Of a stretch of DNA of 64,000 nt, positions 7,163 through 16,581 are shown piece by piece. This DNA comes from Sphingomonas sp. HDW15A. GTDB taxonomy: Bacteria; Pseudomonadota; Alphaproteobacteria; Sphingomonadales; Sphingomonadaceae. The notes under the pieces were generated by a model. It was not told the DNA's origin. It did not search any database and saw only the letters and a list, made by a program, of their open reading frames with translations. Made by a program: the position numbers and the translations under genes. The DNA is taken from contig NZ_CP049870.1 in the NCBI RefSeq assembly GCF_011301715.1, positions 496,001 to 560,000 of the forward strand. Reading direction: 5' to 3'. Within the stretch, counting starts at the first letter, position 1. Every line of letters starts with the position of its first letter.

Positions 7163-8227
7163 TCAGGAAGACTGTTGTGGCGACCCCTGCGTAGGCGATG
7201 GCGCCGGATCGACGAGATAAGGCTTGCGGAAGCGCAAGACCGGCTGCTCGACAAGCTTCCAGCTGATGCTGCCAATGACCATCATGAAGCCGAAAAAAAG
7301 GATCGCCCAGGGCAGCGCGAGAATCAATGTCGGGATCGGCATGACGTATTGATCGACCAGTCGGGCAGCGGCTCCGACGAAGAAGAAATGAAGGAGATAG
7401 ATCGAGTAGCTGTATTTTCCGGCCTGCTCGAGGACCCAGGTCCAGCGACCATGGAGCGGATGCCGGTCGTACCACGCGATCATGGTCGCAATCGTCGCTG
7501 CCTCGATTGTGGGGAGGATGATCCAGATATAGCGATGCGGGAAATCGTAATAGCCGCCGGACCCGTCAAACCAGGCGTAGAAAAGCCAGAGGACGGCAAG
7601 AGCGACCAGGGCCATCGCTCCGGTGACTCGCTCGCGGAGGTAAAAGGCCATCATGCCGAGTGCGAACTGGTCGAACCGGCCAATGATGGTCTGATAGGCA
7701 AGACCCTGGACCTCCCAGCCACGGGCAACGATGAACAACCGGAAAAGCAGGAAGAGGGTGACCAGGCCAAGGGCGATCACTGGTTTGCGGCGGAAGGGAA
7801 GAAGCAAGGGGAGGAGCAGATAGAAATGCACCTCGGTGGTAATAGACCATCCGCCATTGGGGAGATGCGGCAGCAGCAGGCCGAAGGCGACGTCCTGAAG
7901 ATACGACATCTTGTCGTGGACGAGGAAGCCGATGTACAAAAGCACCAGCGACAAAAGCGGCAAGAGCCGGATCGCGCGGTTCCAGATGAATGGCCCGAAG
8001 CGGATATCCCGCTCGCCAATGAGCTTCGCGAACAGGTAGCCGCTGAGCGTCATGAACACGGCGACACCAAGATGCCCCTCATCGAGCGGTCCGAGCCATG
8101 GTGCCTGGTGGAAGGGGACGGGATAGCCGTCGTAGCGGTGGGAGAAGTGCCAGACGACGACCAGAAAGGCCGCAATACCACGGACGTGGTCGAGTCCGGC
8201 AAAGTATGCACCGCCACTTGAACGCAT
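7163..8227 (-). CDS. Acyltransferase family 3 (OafA/YrhL-like) integral membrane protein
   Basis: The 354-residue protein has about ten hydrophobic segments. Its N-terminus carries the family signature LDHVRGIAAFLVVVWHFSHR, with the conserved Arg and His, and another typical segment is FMTLSGYLFAKLIGERDI. Family members transfer acyl groups (often acetyl) to cell-surface sugars or lipids from the cytoplasmic side of the membrane. There is no SGNH domain, so this is the short form. The acceptor cannot be told from the neighbours, which are not polysaccharide genes. Confidence 0.85.
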   Translation of the reverse strand: MRSSGGAYFAGLDHVRGIAAFLVVVWHFSHRYDGYPVPFHQAPWLGPLDEGHLGVAVFMTLSGYLFAKLIGERDIRFGPFIWNRAIRLLPLLSLVLLYIGFLVHDKMSYLQDVAFGLLLPHLPNGGWSITTEVHFYLLLPLLLPFRRKPVIALGLVTLFLLFRLFIVARGWEVQGLAYQTIIGRFDQFALGMMAFYLRERVTGAMALVALAVLWLFYAWFDGSGGYYDFPHRYIWIILPTIEAATIATMIAWYDRHPLHGRWTWVLEQAGKYSYSIYLLHFFFVGAAARLVDQYVMPIPTLILALPWAILFFGFMMVIGSISWKLVEQPVLRFRKPYLVDPAPSPTQGSPQQSS

Positions 8228-8453
8228 CGACGTGGACTAACGGGCAGGGGAGGCGCCAGCAAGCCGCCGTCAGCGCCGCCGCACTTTCGTTTCGTTTGGG
8301 CGAAAGCGAGTGATTGGAGCGCTGCAATTCGCGATCCCCGATTATCCGAGCGATGGCACGGTCAATGCCATCCTCGCCGGCGCTGCGTTCTCACGGACTG
8401 ATTGCAGCTTAAGCCTGCTTGCTCGTTGCGGCCTTGCTGCCTAAGCCAGCCAC

Positions 8454-8819
8454 ATGTTGCTTGCCATGCTGATGCTCCAATTGGCTGCGCCCGAGGGCGT
8501 GACGATGGTCTTTTTCGACTGGGGGAAGACCGAAATCAGCCGCGACAGCGAGGCCACACTTGAGAAAGTGGTGCAGGATTACAGGGCGAACCGGGCACCG
8601 CTATTGCTGACAGGGCATAGCGACCGCTCGGGGCCCTCGGGAGCCAATCTTCAATCTTCGCGACAGCGCGCACAAATCGTCGCGGATTATCTGGCGAGCA
8701 AGGGGGTACCGCGCTCGGCAATGACCATCGAAGGGCGCGGGGAAGAGGCGCCGATCATCGCCACAGAGGATGGCGTCCGCGAAGTCCAAAATAGAAGGGT
8801 CGAAATTCGCCGCCGCTAG
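8454..8819 (+). CDS. OmpA C-terminal-like domain protein
   Basis: A short hydrophobic N-terminus (likely a signal or poor anchor) is followed almost at once by an OmpA-like peptidoglycan-binding domain. It has VFFDWGKTEISRDSEATLEK, LLLTGHSDRSGPSGANLQSS with R..I..YL, and the closing NRRVEI motif. These are the residues that contact meso-diaminopimelate in the family. There is no beta-barrel domain, so it is likely periplasmic or lipid-tethered. Its last four bases overlap those of the convergent esterase gene. Confidence 0.8.
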   Translation: MLLAMLMLQLAAPEGVTMVFFDWGKTEISRDSEATLEKVVQDYRANRAPLLLTGHSDRSGPSGANLQSSRQRAQIVADYLASKGVPRSAMTIEGRGEEAPIIATEDGVREVQNRRVEIRRR

Positions 8820-9589
8820 GGCGCGGGACTCATGAAAAAGGCGATCGCCTTGTCGCGGATTGCGGCCGGGACCTCATGACGGCCGGGGAAGGCTTCGAAC
8901 TCCACGGTCATGCCGCGCCCGCGAAGCCGCGCTGCAATTCCGCGGGCATTTGTGAACGGCAATACCTCGTCCTTTTCGCCGTGGCTGATGAACACCCGCT
9001 GCCTCTTGTCATATTTCTTGGTGAATGAATGGCCTGGCGAGAATGCCATCACGTAGGTGAACAGCTGGGGGTTAGCGGTGCCGACGCTCAGCGCGTAGCT
9101 CGCACCGTCCGAGAAGCCAGCGATTCCGACATGCCGCGTGTCGATTGCGACTTTGCTGAACAGGTCCGCCAAAGCAGTGTCGAGCGCTTGCAGATCCTTG
9201 CCGTAGCGAGGCTGGACATTCATCTCCGCGCCCAAGCGGGATTTCAAGTCCTCCACCATGTCCCAAGTGCCCTTGATCGAGCGCGGGATGACTAGGACGA
9301 TACCGTTAGCATCGGCATGAGCGCGGAATGATTCCAAGACGTTCGCTGGCTCCCCGCCAGCGCCGTGAAGGACGACGAGCAGCGGGCGGGGCTTTGCGGG
9401 CCCTGCGGGCAAGTAAGCGTAGACGCCCCCGGCAAGCGTGATGACTCCGTTGCGCGTTTCGGGAACGGCCGGGGCCGCGGTCGGAAGTGGTGTTTCGAGC
9501 TGACCGGAGCGGGTTGCCGCTGCGGCCGGGCTCGTGAGCGCAAGGAGTAGAAATGCCTGAACCAGGCGGGCAAGTGAGCGACGAAACAT
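8816..9589 (-). CDS. Secreted alpha/beta hydrolase, PHB depolymerase/feruloyl esterase-like
   Basis: The 257-residue protein has a signal peptide (about residues 1-24, ending SPAAA) and an oxyanion-hole motif LLVVLHGAGGEPAN. The nucleophile elbow is GIAGFSDGAS (catalytic Ser near residue 158). A late His lies in FEAFPGRHEVPAAI, and a likely acid residue in HGEKDEVLPF. The pattern matches the LpqC/PHB-depolymerase-like esterases. The substrate cannot be assigned. Monocistronic; it converges with the OmpA-domain gene. Confidence 0.75.
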   Translation of the reverse strand: MFRRSLARLVQAFLLLALTSPAAAATRSGQLETPLPTAAPAVPETRNGVITLAGGVYAYLPAGPAKPRPLLVVLHGAGGEPANVLESFRAHADANGIVLVIPRSIKGTWDMVEDLKSRLGAEMNVQPRYGKDLQALDTALADLFSKVAIDTRHVGIAGFSDGASYALSVGTANPQLFTYVMAFSPGHSFTKKYDKRQRVFISHGEKDEVLPFTNARGIAARLRGRGMTVEFEAFPGRHEVPAAIRDKAIAFFMSPAP

Positions 9590-9638
9590 AAGCGATTATT
9601 CTGGCAAGCCCGCGAAAAATGGCAACGCCTTTCGTGAC

Positions 9639-12620
9639 TTACTTCGCAGCTATCAGGTCCGGTTCCTCAACTGTGGCTTTCGACTTGCGCGCACGTTTGG
9701 GTTTTACCGGCGCAAGCGAGACGCTCGCGCGCGGGGCCTTGGCCAGCGTATCCTTGAGGTACTGGCCGGTGAAGCTGCGTGGGTTCGCCGCGACGGCTTC
9801 AGGCGTTCCTTCGGCGACGATCTCGCCGCCGTTCACGCCGCCACCCGGACCGAGGTCGAGAATCCAGTCGGCGGTTTTAATAACGTCAAGATTGTGCTCG
9901 ATCACCACTACCGTATTGCCTTGCTCGACGAGCGCGTGGAGGACTTCGAGCAACTTGCGCACGTCCTCGAAATGGAGGCCGGTGGTGGGCTCGTCGAGAA
10001 TGTAGAGAGTCTGGCCGGTTGCGCGCCGCGAGAGTTCTTTTGACAGCTTGACGCGCTGCGCCTCGCCGCCGCTGAGCGTCGTGGCCTGCTGGCCGACCTT
10101 GATGTAGCCAAGACCAACTTCTGCAAGCATCGCCATCTTGTCGCGAATGCCAGGCACGGCCTTGAAGAACTCGACCGCGTCCTCGACGGTCATGTCGAGA
10201 ACGTCGGCGATGCTCTTCCCCTTGAACTTCACCTCGAGCGTCTCGCGGTTGTAGCGCTGGCCGTGGCAGACATCGCAAGTGACGTAGACGTCGGGCAGGA
10301 AGTGCATCTCGATCTTGAGAACGCCATCGCCCTGGCACGCCTCGCAGCGGCCGCCCTTGACGTTGAAACTGAAGCGGCCGGGTTTGTAGCCGCGGGCCTG
10401 GCTTTCGGGGAGGCCGGCAAACCAGTCGCGGATATTGGTGAAGGCGCCGGTGTAAGTTGCCGGATTGGAGCGCGGGGTGCGGCCGATGGGCGACTGATCG
10501 ATGTCGATGACCTTGTCGAGATGCTCGAGACCCGAGATTTTGTCGTGCTTGCCGGCGAGTATCCGGGCGCCATTCAACTGCCGCGCCGCCGAAGCGTAGA
10601 GCGTGTCGATGGTGAAGCTCGACTTCCCAGAGCCCGAAACGCCGGTGATGCAGGTGAACGTGCCAAGCGGAATGGACGCCGTGACGTTCTGAAGGTTGTT
10701 CTCTCGCGCGCCGTGAACGGTCAGTTTCTTGCCCGAGCCCTTGCGTCGTTCGGGCCGCATCGGGATTGCGCGACGGCCGGACAGGTAATCGGCAGTCAGG
10801 CTGGATTCGCAGGCAAGCAAGTCGTCCAGCGTTCCTGCACAGACCACTTCGCCGCCATGGACCCCGGCCCCCGGCCCCATATCAATGACGTGGTCGGCGG
10901 TGCGGATTGCGTCCTCGTCATGCTCAACAACCAAAACGGTGTTGCCGAGAGATTTCAGGCGCTGAAGCGTCTCGAGAAGCCGGTCGTTGTCCTTCTGGTG
11001 AAGGCCAATCGACGGTTCGTCCAGGACGTAGAGCACGCCCGAAAGGCCCGAACCGATCTGCGAAGCGAGCCGGATGCGCTGGGATTCGCCGCCAGACAGG
11101 GTGCCACTGGTGCGATCGAGGTTGAGATAATCGAGCCCGACATTGTGGAGAAAGCCAAGGCGCTCGTTGATTTCCTTGAGGATGGCGCGGGCGATCTCGC
11201 GTTGCTGCGGCGTGAGCTTGCCTTCAAGCGACGAAAACCACTCGAGCGCATCGGCGACGGAACGGCGGGCCGACTGCGAGATATCCTCACCGGCGATTTT
11301 GACTGCAAGGGGTTCGGGCCTTAGGCGCGCGCCGTGGCACACCTCGCAGGCGTGGGCTGCCTGATACTTTGACAGCTCTTCGCGCATCCACGCGCTTTCG
11401 GTAGCGAGCATCCTGCGTTCGAGGTTTCCGAGCACGCCTTCGAACGGCTTCTTGACCTCGTAGCTCTTGCGGCCATCGACGAACCGCAGTGCGACGGGCC
11501 GTCCCTTGGTGCCGCGAAGCACGACCTGCCGCGCTTCATCGGACAAGTCCTTCCACTTGGTGTCGAGCGAGAAGTCATAGGCCCGAGCGAGGCTGCCCAG
11601 CACCTGCATGTAATAGGGCGAGGGCGGGTTGCTCTTCGCCCACGGCACGACAGCGCCCTTGCCGATCGAGATGTCGTGGTTGGGTACGACGAGGTCTTCG
11701 TCAAAGACCAGCTTTTCGCCGAGCCCATCACACGCGGGGCATGCACCCTGCGGTGCGTTGAAGGAGAATAGCCGTGGCTCAATCTCGGCAATGGTAAAGC
11801 CCGACACCGGGCAAGCGAACTTCTGTGAAAAGACGATGCGCCCCGGCACACCATAGTCGAGTTTCATGCCGGACTGGGCGGCCTGATCCGCTTCCGAAGG
11901 CGGATCCGCCGGATCGAGATAGGCTAGCCCTTCGGCTAGCTTGAGCGCAGTTTCGAAGCTGTCGGCAAGGCGGCTTTCGATGCCTTCGCGAACGACGATC
12001 CGGTCGACGACGATTTCGATGTCATGCTTGTATTTCTTGTCGAGCGCAGGCGCGTCTTCGATCGCATGGAACTCGCCGTCGATGCGGACCCGGGTGAAAC
12101 CGGCCTTTTGCCATTCGGCCAGCTCCTTGCGATATTCGCCCTTACGACCGCGCACGACCGGCGCGAGCAGGTAATGACGGGAGCCCTCGGGGAGCGCCAT
12201 CGTCCTGTCGACCATCTGGCTGACCTGCTGCGCCTCGATGGGCAGCCCGGTCGCCGGCGAGTAGGGTATTCCGACGCGCGCCCACAGCAAGCGCATGTAA
12301 TCATAGATTTCGGTGACCGTGGCGACGGTCGATCGCGGGTTGCGGCTGGTTGTCTTCTGCTCGATCGAAATTGCCGGCGACAGGCCGTCGATATGCTCGA
12401 CGTCCGGTTTCTGCATCATCTCGAGGAATTGCCGGGCATAGGCCGAGAGCGATTCCACGTAGCGTCGCTGCCCCTCCGCATAGATCGTATCGAAGGCGAG
12501 ACTCGATTTGCCCGAACCGCTGAGGCCAGTGATGACCGTAAGGCTCTCGCGCGGAATCTCGACGTCGATGCCCTTGAGATTGTGCTCGCGTGCGCCTCTG
12601 ACGGATATATGGGTCAGCAT
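9639..12620 (-). CDS. uvrA: Excinuclease ABC subunit A
   Basis: The 993-residue protein is the damage-recognition ATPase of nucleotide excision repair. Seen in order: first Walker [10 protein letters not shown] (about 32-40), a degenerate first zinc site (CPVSGFT, then CPACDGLG), the first ABC signature LSGGESQRI, the second Walker [10 protein letters not shown], the second zinc module (CEACQGDG...CDVCHGQRY) and the second signature [12 protein letters not shown] with [14 protein letters not shown] in place of CPxC is common in alphaproteobacterial UvrA, to my knowledge. A LexA box lies 11 bases upstream of the start, so SOS induction is expected. Transcribed alone, as far as can be seen. Confidence 0.97.
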   Translation of the reverse strand: MLTHISVRGAREHNLKGIDVEIPRESLTVITGLSGSGKSSLAFDTIYAEGQRRYVESLSAYARQFLEMMQKPDVEHIDGLSPAISIEQKTTSRNPRSTVATVTEIYDYMRLLWARVGIPYSPATGLPIEAQQVSQMVDRTMALPEGSRHYLLAPVVRGRKGEYRKELAEWQKAGFTRVRIDGEFHAIEDAPALDKKYKHDIEIVVDRIVVREGIESRLADSFETALKLAEGLAYLDPADPPSEADQAAQSGMKLDYGVPGRIVFSQKFACPVSGFTIAEIEPRLFSFNAPQGACPACDGLGEKLVFDEDLVVPNHDISIGKGAVVPWAKSNPPSPYYMQVLGSLARAYDFSLDTKWKDLSDEARQVVLRGTKGRPVALRFVDGRKSYEVKKPFEGVLGNLERRMLATESAWMREELSKYQAAHACEVCHGARLRPEPLAVKIAGEDISQSARRSVADALEWFSSLEGKLTPQQREIARAILKEINERLGFLHNVGLDYLNLDRTSGTLSGGESQRIRLASQIGSGLSGVLYVLDEPSIGLHQKDNDRLLETLQRLKSLGNTVLVVEHDEDAIRTADHVIDMGPGAGVHGGEVVCAGTLDDLLACESSLTADYLSGRRAIPMRPERRKGSGKKLTVHGARENNLQNVTASIPLGTFTCITGVSGSGKSSFTIDTLYASAARQLNGARILAGKHDKISGLEHLDKVIDIDQSPIGRTPRSNPATYTGAFTNIRDWFAGLPESQARGYKPGRFSFNVKGGRCEACQGDGVLKIEMHFLPDVYVTCDVCHGQRYNRETLEVKFKGKSIADVLDMTVEDAVEFFKAVPGIRDKMAMLAEVGLGYIKVGQQATTLSGGEAQRVKLSKELSRRATGQTLYILDEPTTGLHFEDVRKLLEVLHALVEQGNTVVVIEHNLDVIKTADWILDLGPGGGVNGGEIVAEGTPEAVAANPRSFTGQYLKDTLAKAPRASVSLAPVKPKRARKSKATVEEPDLIAAK

Positions 12621-12630
12621 CGGTGAATAT

Positions 12631-12645
12631 GTTCCAGCTTTGTTC
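12631..12645. promoter_or_regulatory. Alphaproteobacterial LexA (SOS) box upstream of uvrA
   Basis: GTTC-N7-GTTC reads GTTCCAGCTTTGTTC on the plus strand, 11 bases before the uvrA start codon on the minus strand. GTTC-N7-GTTC is the established LexA operator of Alphaproteobacteria, and uvrA is a standard SOS gene. Confidence 0.8.
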
Positions 12646-12713
12646 TTGGTTTACGCGAGGGACCTGTCCGGGTCAACGCGGAGCCTCTGGATATGGGTTC
12701 CGCCTAGGCGGAT

Positions 12714-13241
12714 TCAAACCAAGGCAAAGGTTGCAACCGGCTCATAATGGGCACCGCTCTGGCCGAGGCGGCTTTCGTAGAGGATGAAATCGGTGGCGGT
12801 GAAAGGTTCGGACCGTAGTCCGGCATGTTCGTTGAGCCAGCTGTCCAGCTGGGGCTTGCCTCCGTTCCAGCGCGCCAAGGTGATGTGAGGGTGGTAGGCA
12901 CGCCGTTCGGGCTCAAGACCCGCCGACTGGCAAGCGCGTTCGACCTTGCTCGCGAGAGCGTGCAGGGGGTCCTTAGGCCTCACCCCGGCCCACAATGCTC
13001 CTCGCCGGCCACGGTCGAATCGACCTACGCCTTGAATGGCCAGGTCGAACTTAGGGAAAACTATAGTAGACAGCGCGGCAGCGAGATCGTTGGCGAGCGG
13101 ACGCTCAACCTCGCCGACGAAACGTAATGTGAGGTGAAGCTGATCGTCGTCCTGCCACCTTAAATCGACACCTTCCATCGTATCGATCAACAGGTCGCGG
13201 ACATGTCCGGGTGGGCGAAGGGCGACGAACAGCCGGTGCAT
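12714..13241 (-). CDS. thpR: RNA 2',3'-cyclic phosphodiesterase (2H superfamily)
   Basis: The 175-residue protein starts MHRLFVALRPP, typical of ThpR. It carries both 2H catalytic motifs: HLTLRFVGE (about residue 38) and HITLARW (about residue 124). The family hydrolyses 2',3'-cyclic phosphates and can ligate 2'-5' RNA ends in vitro. The ATG at 13241 is chosen because it gives the family N-terminus; an in-frame start 12 codons upstream adds an unrelated leader. It is divergent from the Bax inhibitor gene. Confidence 0.9.
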   Translation of the reverse strand: MHRLFVALRPPGHVRDLLIDTMEGVDLRWQDDDQLHLTLRFVGEVERPLANDLAAALSTIVFPKFDLAIQGVGRFDRGRRGALWAGVRPKDPLHALASKVERACQSAGLEPERRAYHPHITLARWNGGKPQLDSWLNEHAGLRSEPFTATDFILYESRLGQSGAHYEPVATFALV

Positions 13242-13367
13242 CGGATTTCTTTCTCTTGGATGAACGCCGCGGTGCATGTCCGGTTTCGCTTGAACATGCG
13301 TCGAACATTTCCGATATTACGCCCATTCGGGGATGTGTCGTCGAGGCCCCCCAGAAGAGGAGAGAAA

Positions 13368-14111
13368 ATGCAGAACCAGTTTGACCCCCGCACGAGGACG
13401 TCCGGCTTCGGGCCGGCGGTGACTGTCGGCGTGCCGACCGCCACCCGCGACGCGGGGCTGCGGTCCTACATGCTCAAAGTCTACAATTACATGGCGTCGG
13501 GCGTGCTGCTTACCGGCATTGTCGCGATGCTTTTCGCCAACAGCGGAATGGCAGCCCAGGTTTTCCAGGGTGGCGGGCTGCTGCCGTGGGTGATCATCCT
13601 CTCGCCGCTTGCGATCGTCTTCGCGATGAGCTTCGGCCAGAACCGCTTCAGCGCGGCAACGCTCCAGATGATGTTCTGGGCATTCGCCACCCTGATGGGC
13701 CTGTCGATGTCGACCATATTCCTGGTCTACACCGGCACATCCATCGCGCAGACCTTCTTCGCGGTGACTGCGGCATTCCTTGGCCTGTCGCTCTACGGCT
13801 ATACGACGAAGCGCGACCTAAGCGGCTTCGGCACGTTCCTGATCATGGGCGTCATCGGCCTGCTGGTCGCCATGCTGCTGAACGCGTTCGTGTTCAAGTC
13901 CGGCGCCATGGCAATGGCAATCAGCGCAATCGGCGTCCTGATTTTCGCCGGCCTGACTGCCTACGATACGCAGCGGATCAAGAGCATCTACTACTATGTC
14001 CAAGATAGCGAGATGCTTGGGAAAACCGCCATTCTCGGCGCGCTGAGCCTATACCTGGACTTCATCAACATGTTCCAGTTCCTGCTCAGCTTCATGGGCA
14101 ATCGCCAATAG
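13368..14111 (+). CDS. Bax inhibitor-1/YccA family membrane protein
   Basis: The 247-residue protein has seven hydrophobic segments and the family segments GLRSYMLKVYNYMASGVLL near the start and LTAYDTQRIKSIYY near the end. The latter includes the conserved Asp that, in structurally studied homologues, takes part in pH-dependent calcium leak. The ATG at 13368 has GAAGAGGAGAG just upstream. A strong intrinsic terminator follows the stop. Its cellular role in sphingomonads is not settled. It could be linked to quality control of membrane proteins, as for YccA. Confidence 0.9.
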   Translation: MQNQFDPRTRTSGFGPAVTVGVPTATRDAGLRSYMLKVYNYMASGVLLTGIVAMLFANSGMAAQVFQGGGLLPWVIILSPLAIVFAMSFGQNRFSAATLQMMFWAFATLMGLSMSTIFLVYTGTSIAQTFFAVTAAFLGLSLYGYTTKRDLSGFGTFLIMGVIGLLVAMLLNAFVFKSGAMAMAISAIGVLIFAGLTAYDTQRIKSIYYYVQDSEMLGKTAILGALSLYLDFINMFQFLLSFMGNRQ

Positions 14112-14137
14112 CCTTGCAGGCTGCGAGTGAAAGAACG

Positions 14138-14171
14138 AAGGGCCGGCGGAGCGATCTGCCGGCCCTTTTTT
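14138..14171 (+). terminator. Intrinsic terminator after the Bax inhibitor-1 gene
   Basis: A ten-base stem (AAGGGCCGGC pairing with GCCGGCCCTT) encloses an eleven-base loop and is followed by a run of T. Confidence 0.85.
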
Positions 14172-14260
14172 ATGTCGGGGAAATTGTGAGAGACGCGCCG
14201 AAGTCGAAGGCGCGCTTGATGTCCGCGTCGTGTCTTGAGACCAACATTCGAGGGGCTTCC

Positions 14261-15709
14261 ATGAAAATGACCGCTCTCTTGTCGATGCTCGCCTTGGCCA
14301 TCCCGTCCAGTCTTGCCCATGCGGAACCGGCCGCCGAGGCATGGCGGACCTTTGCCAAGATCGATTCCGCCGCAGCGATTGAATTGATCGAGAAAAATCA
14401 TCCGGGCGCGTCTCCGGAACTTGGCGATCTCGCCTTCCAGAAACGCCTGGCGGTGGCCCGCCGGAATGCGGGCGAACGTCTCCCGAAGGTCGTTGATTAT
14501 CCGTCTTACGCCGCATTGATGAACGGTCTCGCCAACGATTTTCGCGATGGTCACATCTGGTCCAATGCACGATTATCATCGTCCCAGCGGCGTTGGGCCG
14601 GAATCATCATTGCGAGGCGTGGCGGGCAGTGGGTCGTCGGCGCCCAGGATGCGGCACAGGGCGAGCAGCCCCTCGAAGGCGCGCGGTTGATAAGCTGTGA
14701 CGGCGTACCCGCCGACCGGTTTGCTCGCGAGAAGCTCGGCGAATTCTACGCCCATCCCGATATCGAAGCGGACATGGCGACCCGCGCCGCGCAATTGCTG
14801 ATCGACGACGGGAACCCGTTCGTAGCGAAACCGGCGAAGTGCCAATTTGCGACTTCCAGCGGGACCGTCACCATGGACTTGAACTGGCGCGATATTCCGC
14901 TTCGCCAGCTCGAGCCCATCGTGCTTCGGTCCTATCGCCCTGCCGAGATCGCCATGGGTATATCCGATTTTGCGGGAGGCAAGTGGATTTCCGTCCCCAC
15001 TTTCGGGAATGCCGCTGCCAGCCTGGTTGAAAAGGTGCGCGAAAGCGGGAGCACGCTACGGGCTGCACCGATGATCGTCCTGGACTTGCGCGGGAATAGC
15101 GGCGGCAACAGCGGATATGCCGAGGAGATTGCCCGGATCCTGGTTGGAGAAGCGAGGGTCTCGGCGCTGTCTTCTAGCGCAAGCGGTTGCTCGGGCCTGT
15201 ATTGGCGCGTGAGTCCCGACAATCTCACAGCGCTCCGCAACTTCGTCGAAGCGCTCCCGGAAGATCGAAAGCCGAACTGGAACGGTGAACTGACTGCGAT
15301 GAAAAGGGCATCCGAAAGAGGGGAGGCATTCGCTCCGGCGCTGCCCGCATGCGCCCCCAAGGCCATCGCCGTCGGGCCGCCGCCACCGCCTAACAACTTG
15401 CCGCCCTCCGCCTACAAGGGCAGGCTGATTCTCCTTACCGACCGGGCCTGCTTTTCAAGCTGCCTGATCGCGGCCAATCTGTTTCGTAGGCTGGGCGCTC
15501 TCCATGTCGGCGAGGCAACTGACATGTCGACCCGCTATATGGAGGTCCGTGAGATCGTCCTCCCGTCTGGTCTACGCACTTTTTCGACACTTCAGAAGGT
15601 GGCGCTCGGCCTCGGCGATTTCGGCCCTTATGAGCCGTCAGTCGTTTACCCCGGGCAGCTTCACGAGGATGACAAGGTCAAAGCGTGGGTCGCTGCTCTC
15701 CCGCGCTAA
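14261..15709 (+). CDS. Secreted S41-family peptidase-like protein
   Basis: The 482-residue protein has a signal peptide (about residues 1-21, ending LAHA). Its C-terminal half resembles the S41 catalytic core: MIVLDLRGNSGGNSG, followed by LILLTDRACFSSCLIAANLF, in which the Ser after Phe sits in the position of the S41 nucleophile, and a closing hydrophobic beta segment. No PDZ domain is evident. The start at 14261 is chosen for the signal peptide; the frame is open upstream through the preceding terminator. Substrate unknown. It overlaps the convergent dienelactone hydrolase gene by four bases. Confidence 0.75.
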   Translation: MKMTALLSMLALAIPSSLAHAEPAAEAWRTFAKIDSAAAIELIEKNHPGASPELGDLAFQKRLAVARRNAGERLPKVVDYPSYAALMNGLANDFRDGHIWSNARLSSSQRRWAGIIIARRGGQWVVGAQDAAQGEQPLEGARLISCDGVPADRFAREKLGEFYAHPDIEADMATRAAQLLIDDGNPFVAKPAKCQFATSSGTVTMDLNWRDIPLRQLEPIVLRSYRPAEIAMGISDFAGGKWISVPTFGNAAASLVEKVRESGSTLRAAPMIVLDLRGNSGGNSGYAEEIARILVGEARVSALSSSASGCSGLYWRVSPDNLTALRNFVEALPEDRKPNWNGELTAMKRASERGEAFAPALPACAPKAIAVGPPPPPNNLPPSAYKGRLILLTDRACFSSCLIAANLFRRLGALHVGEATDMSTRYMEVREIVLPSGLRTFSTLQKVALGLGDFGPYEPSVVYPGQLHEDDKVKAWVAALPR

Positions 15710-16581
15710 CCAAGATACCGCTTGAAGAAGCGGATCGTGCGCTCCCACGACAGCTCGGCGGCAGCTTTGGCATACCGTTCGGCAGATGTGTCGTTGTGGA
15801 AAGCGTGATTGACGCCCGCGTAGCCATGATATTCGACTGGCTTCTTGGCCGCCCTTAGCGCCTTAACCCAGGGATAGGCGGAGCGATTGACGCGCTCGTC
15901 CAGCCCGGCGAGGTGGATCAGGAGCGGAGATTGTACTTTCGCGGCTTCGGCCGGGCTCGGCGCAGTGCCATAATAGCTTACGCCTGCGTCGAGATCCTTG
16001 CCTGCGAGCACGGCAAGTCGGTTGATGAAGGCGCCGCCCCAGCAGAAGCCGACTGCGCCGACTTTGCCGCCACGACTCGATTTCGCCAGCTCGCGCACCA
16101 TTGCCGCACCGGCTGCCGTCACTGCTCCCAAGTCGAGCTTCCCGATCATTTCGCGCGCCTTGTCCTCATTGGCTGGTGTGCCTCCGGAGGCAGAGAGGAA
16201 GTCGGCCGCGACGCCCCGGAACCCTGCTACGGCGAGACGGCGCGCAACATCGCGTGTGTAATCGTTGAGGCCCCGGTTCTCGTGGATGACCAGCACCGAC
16301 GGTTTTAATGAACGAGTGCGCGGTTCGGCGACATAGGCCTTGTAGCCTCTCGCCGCCCCTTCGGAGAAGGTCATCGTTCGCGTGGTGAGTCTTTTGTCGT
16401 TGGCGGGAACAATGGCGGCGGCCGCAGGCGATGCCGCGATTCCGGCGATGAGCAGCTCCGCAGCAGCAGCGCTTCCCGCAATGGCCGTCATCCGCGTCAT
16501 GAAATCGCGGCGGTCCAGGCCTTCGTGCGTGAAGCGATCGTACAGCAGGATGGCTTCCTGGCGCTTGTCTTGGTCGATCAT
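15706..16581 (-). CDS. Dienelactone hydrolase family protein with a Tat-type leader
   Basis: The 291-residue protein starts with a cytoplasmic-looking 20 residues, then RRDFMTRM followed by an alanine-rich hydrophobic stretch ending ASPAAA. This suggests Tat export. The catalytic triad of the DLH fold is visible: Cys in GAVGFCWGGAF, Asp in LAGLDERVN, His in GVNHAFHND, with the Glu in VIHENRGLN. Family members hydrolyse dienelactones and related esters, but the exported carboxymethylenebutenolidase-like group has broader, unclear substrates. The start overlaps the stop of the glutathione transferase gene by four bases (ATGA), so the two are co-transcribed. Confidence 0.85.
   Translation of the reverse strand: MIDQDKRQEAILLYDRFTHEGLDRRDFMTRMTAIAGSAAAAELLIAGIAASPAAAAIVPANDKRLTTRTMTFSEGAARGYKAYVAEPRTRSLKPSVLVIHENRGLNDYTRDVARRLAVAGFRGVAADFLSASGGTPANEDKAREMIGKLDLGAVTAAGAAMVRELAKSSRGGKVGAVGFCWGGAFINRLAVLAGKDLDAGVSYYGTAPSPAEAAKVQSPLLIHLAGLDERVNRSAYPWVKALRAAKKPVEYHGYAGVNHAFHNDTSAERYAKAAAELSWERTIRFFKRYLG

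Noticed and set aside
7118..8221. Long plus-strand open frame opposite the acyltransferase gene
   Set aside because: The minus strand gives a clear multi-helix acyltransferase; the plus frame is a charged, motif-free antisense translation.
8228..8453. Possible short gene or small RNA (such as SRP RNA) before the OmpA-domain gene
   Set aside because: A 44-codon GTG frame exists but has no ribosome binding site, and I cannot recognise the conserved SRP RNA core.
10263..11324. Long plus-strand open frame inside uvrA
   Set aside because: It lies wholly opposite uvrA, has the composition of a GC-rich antisense frame and no ribosome binding site.
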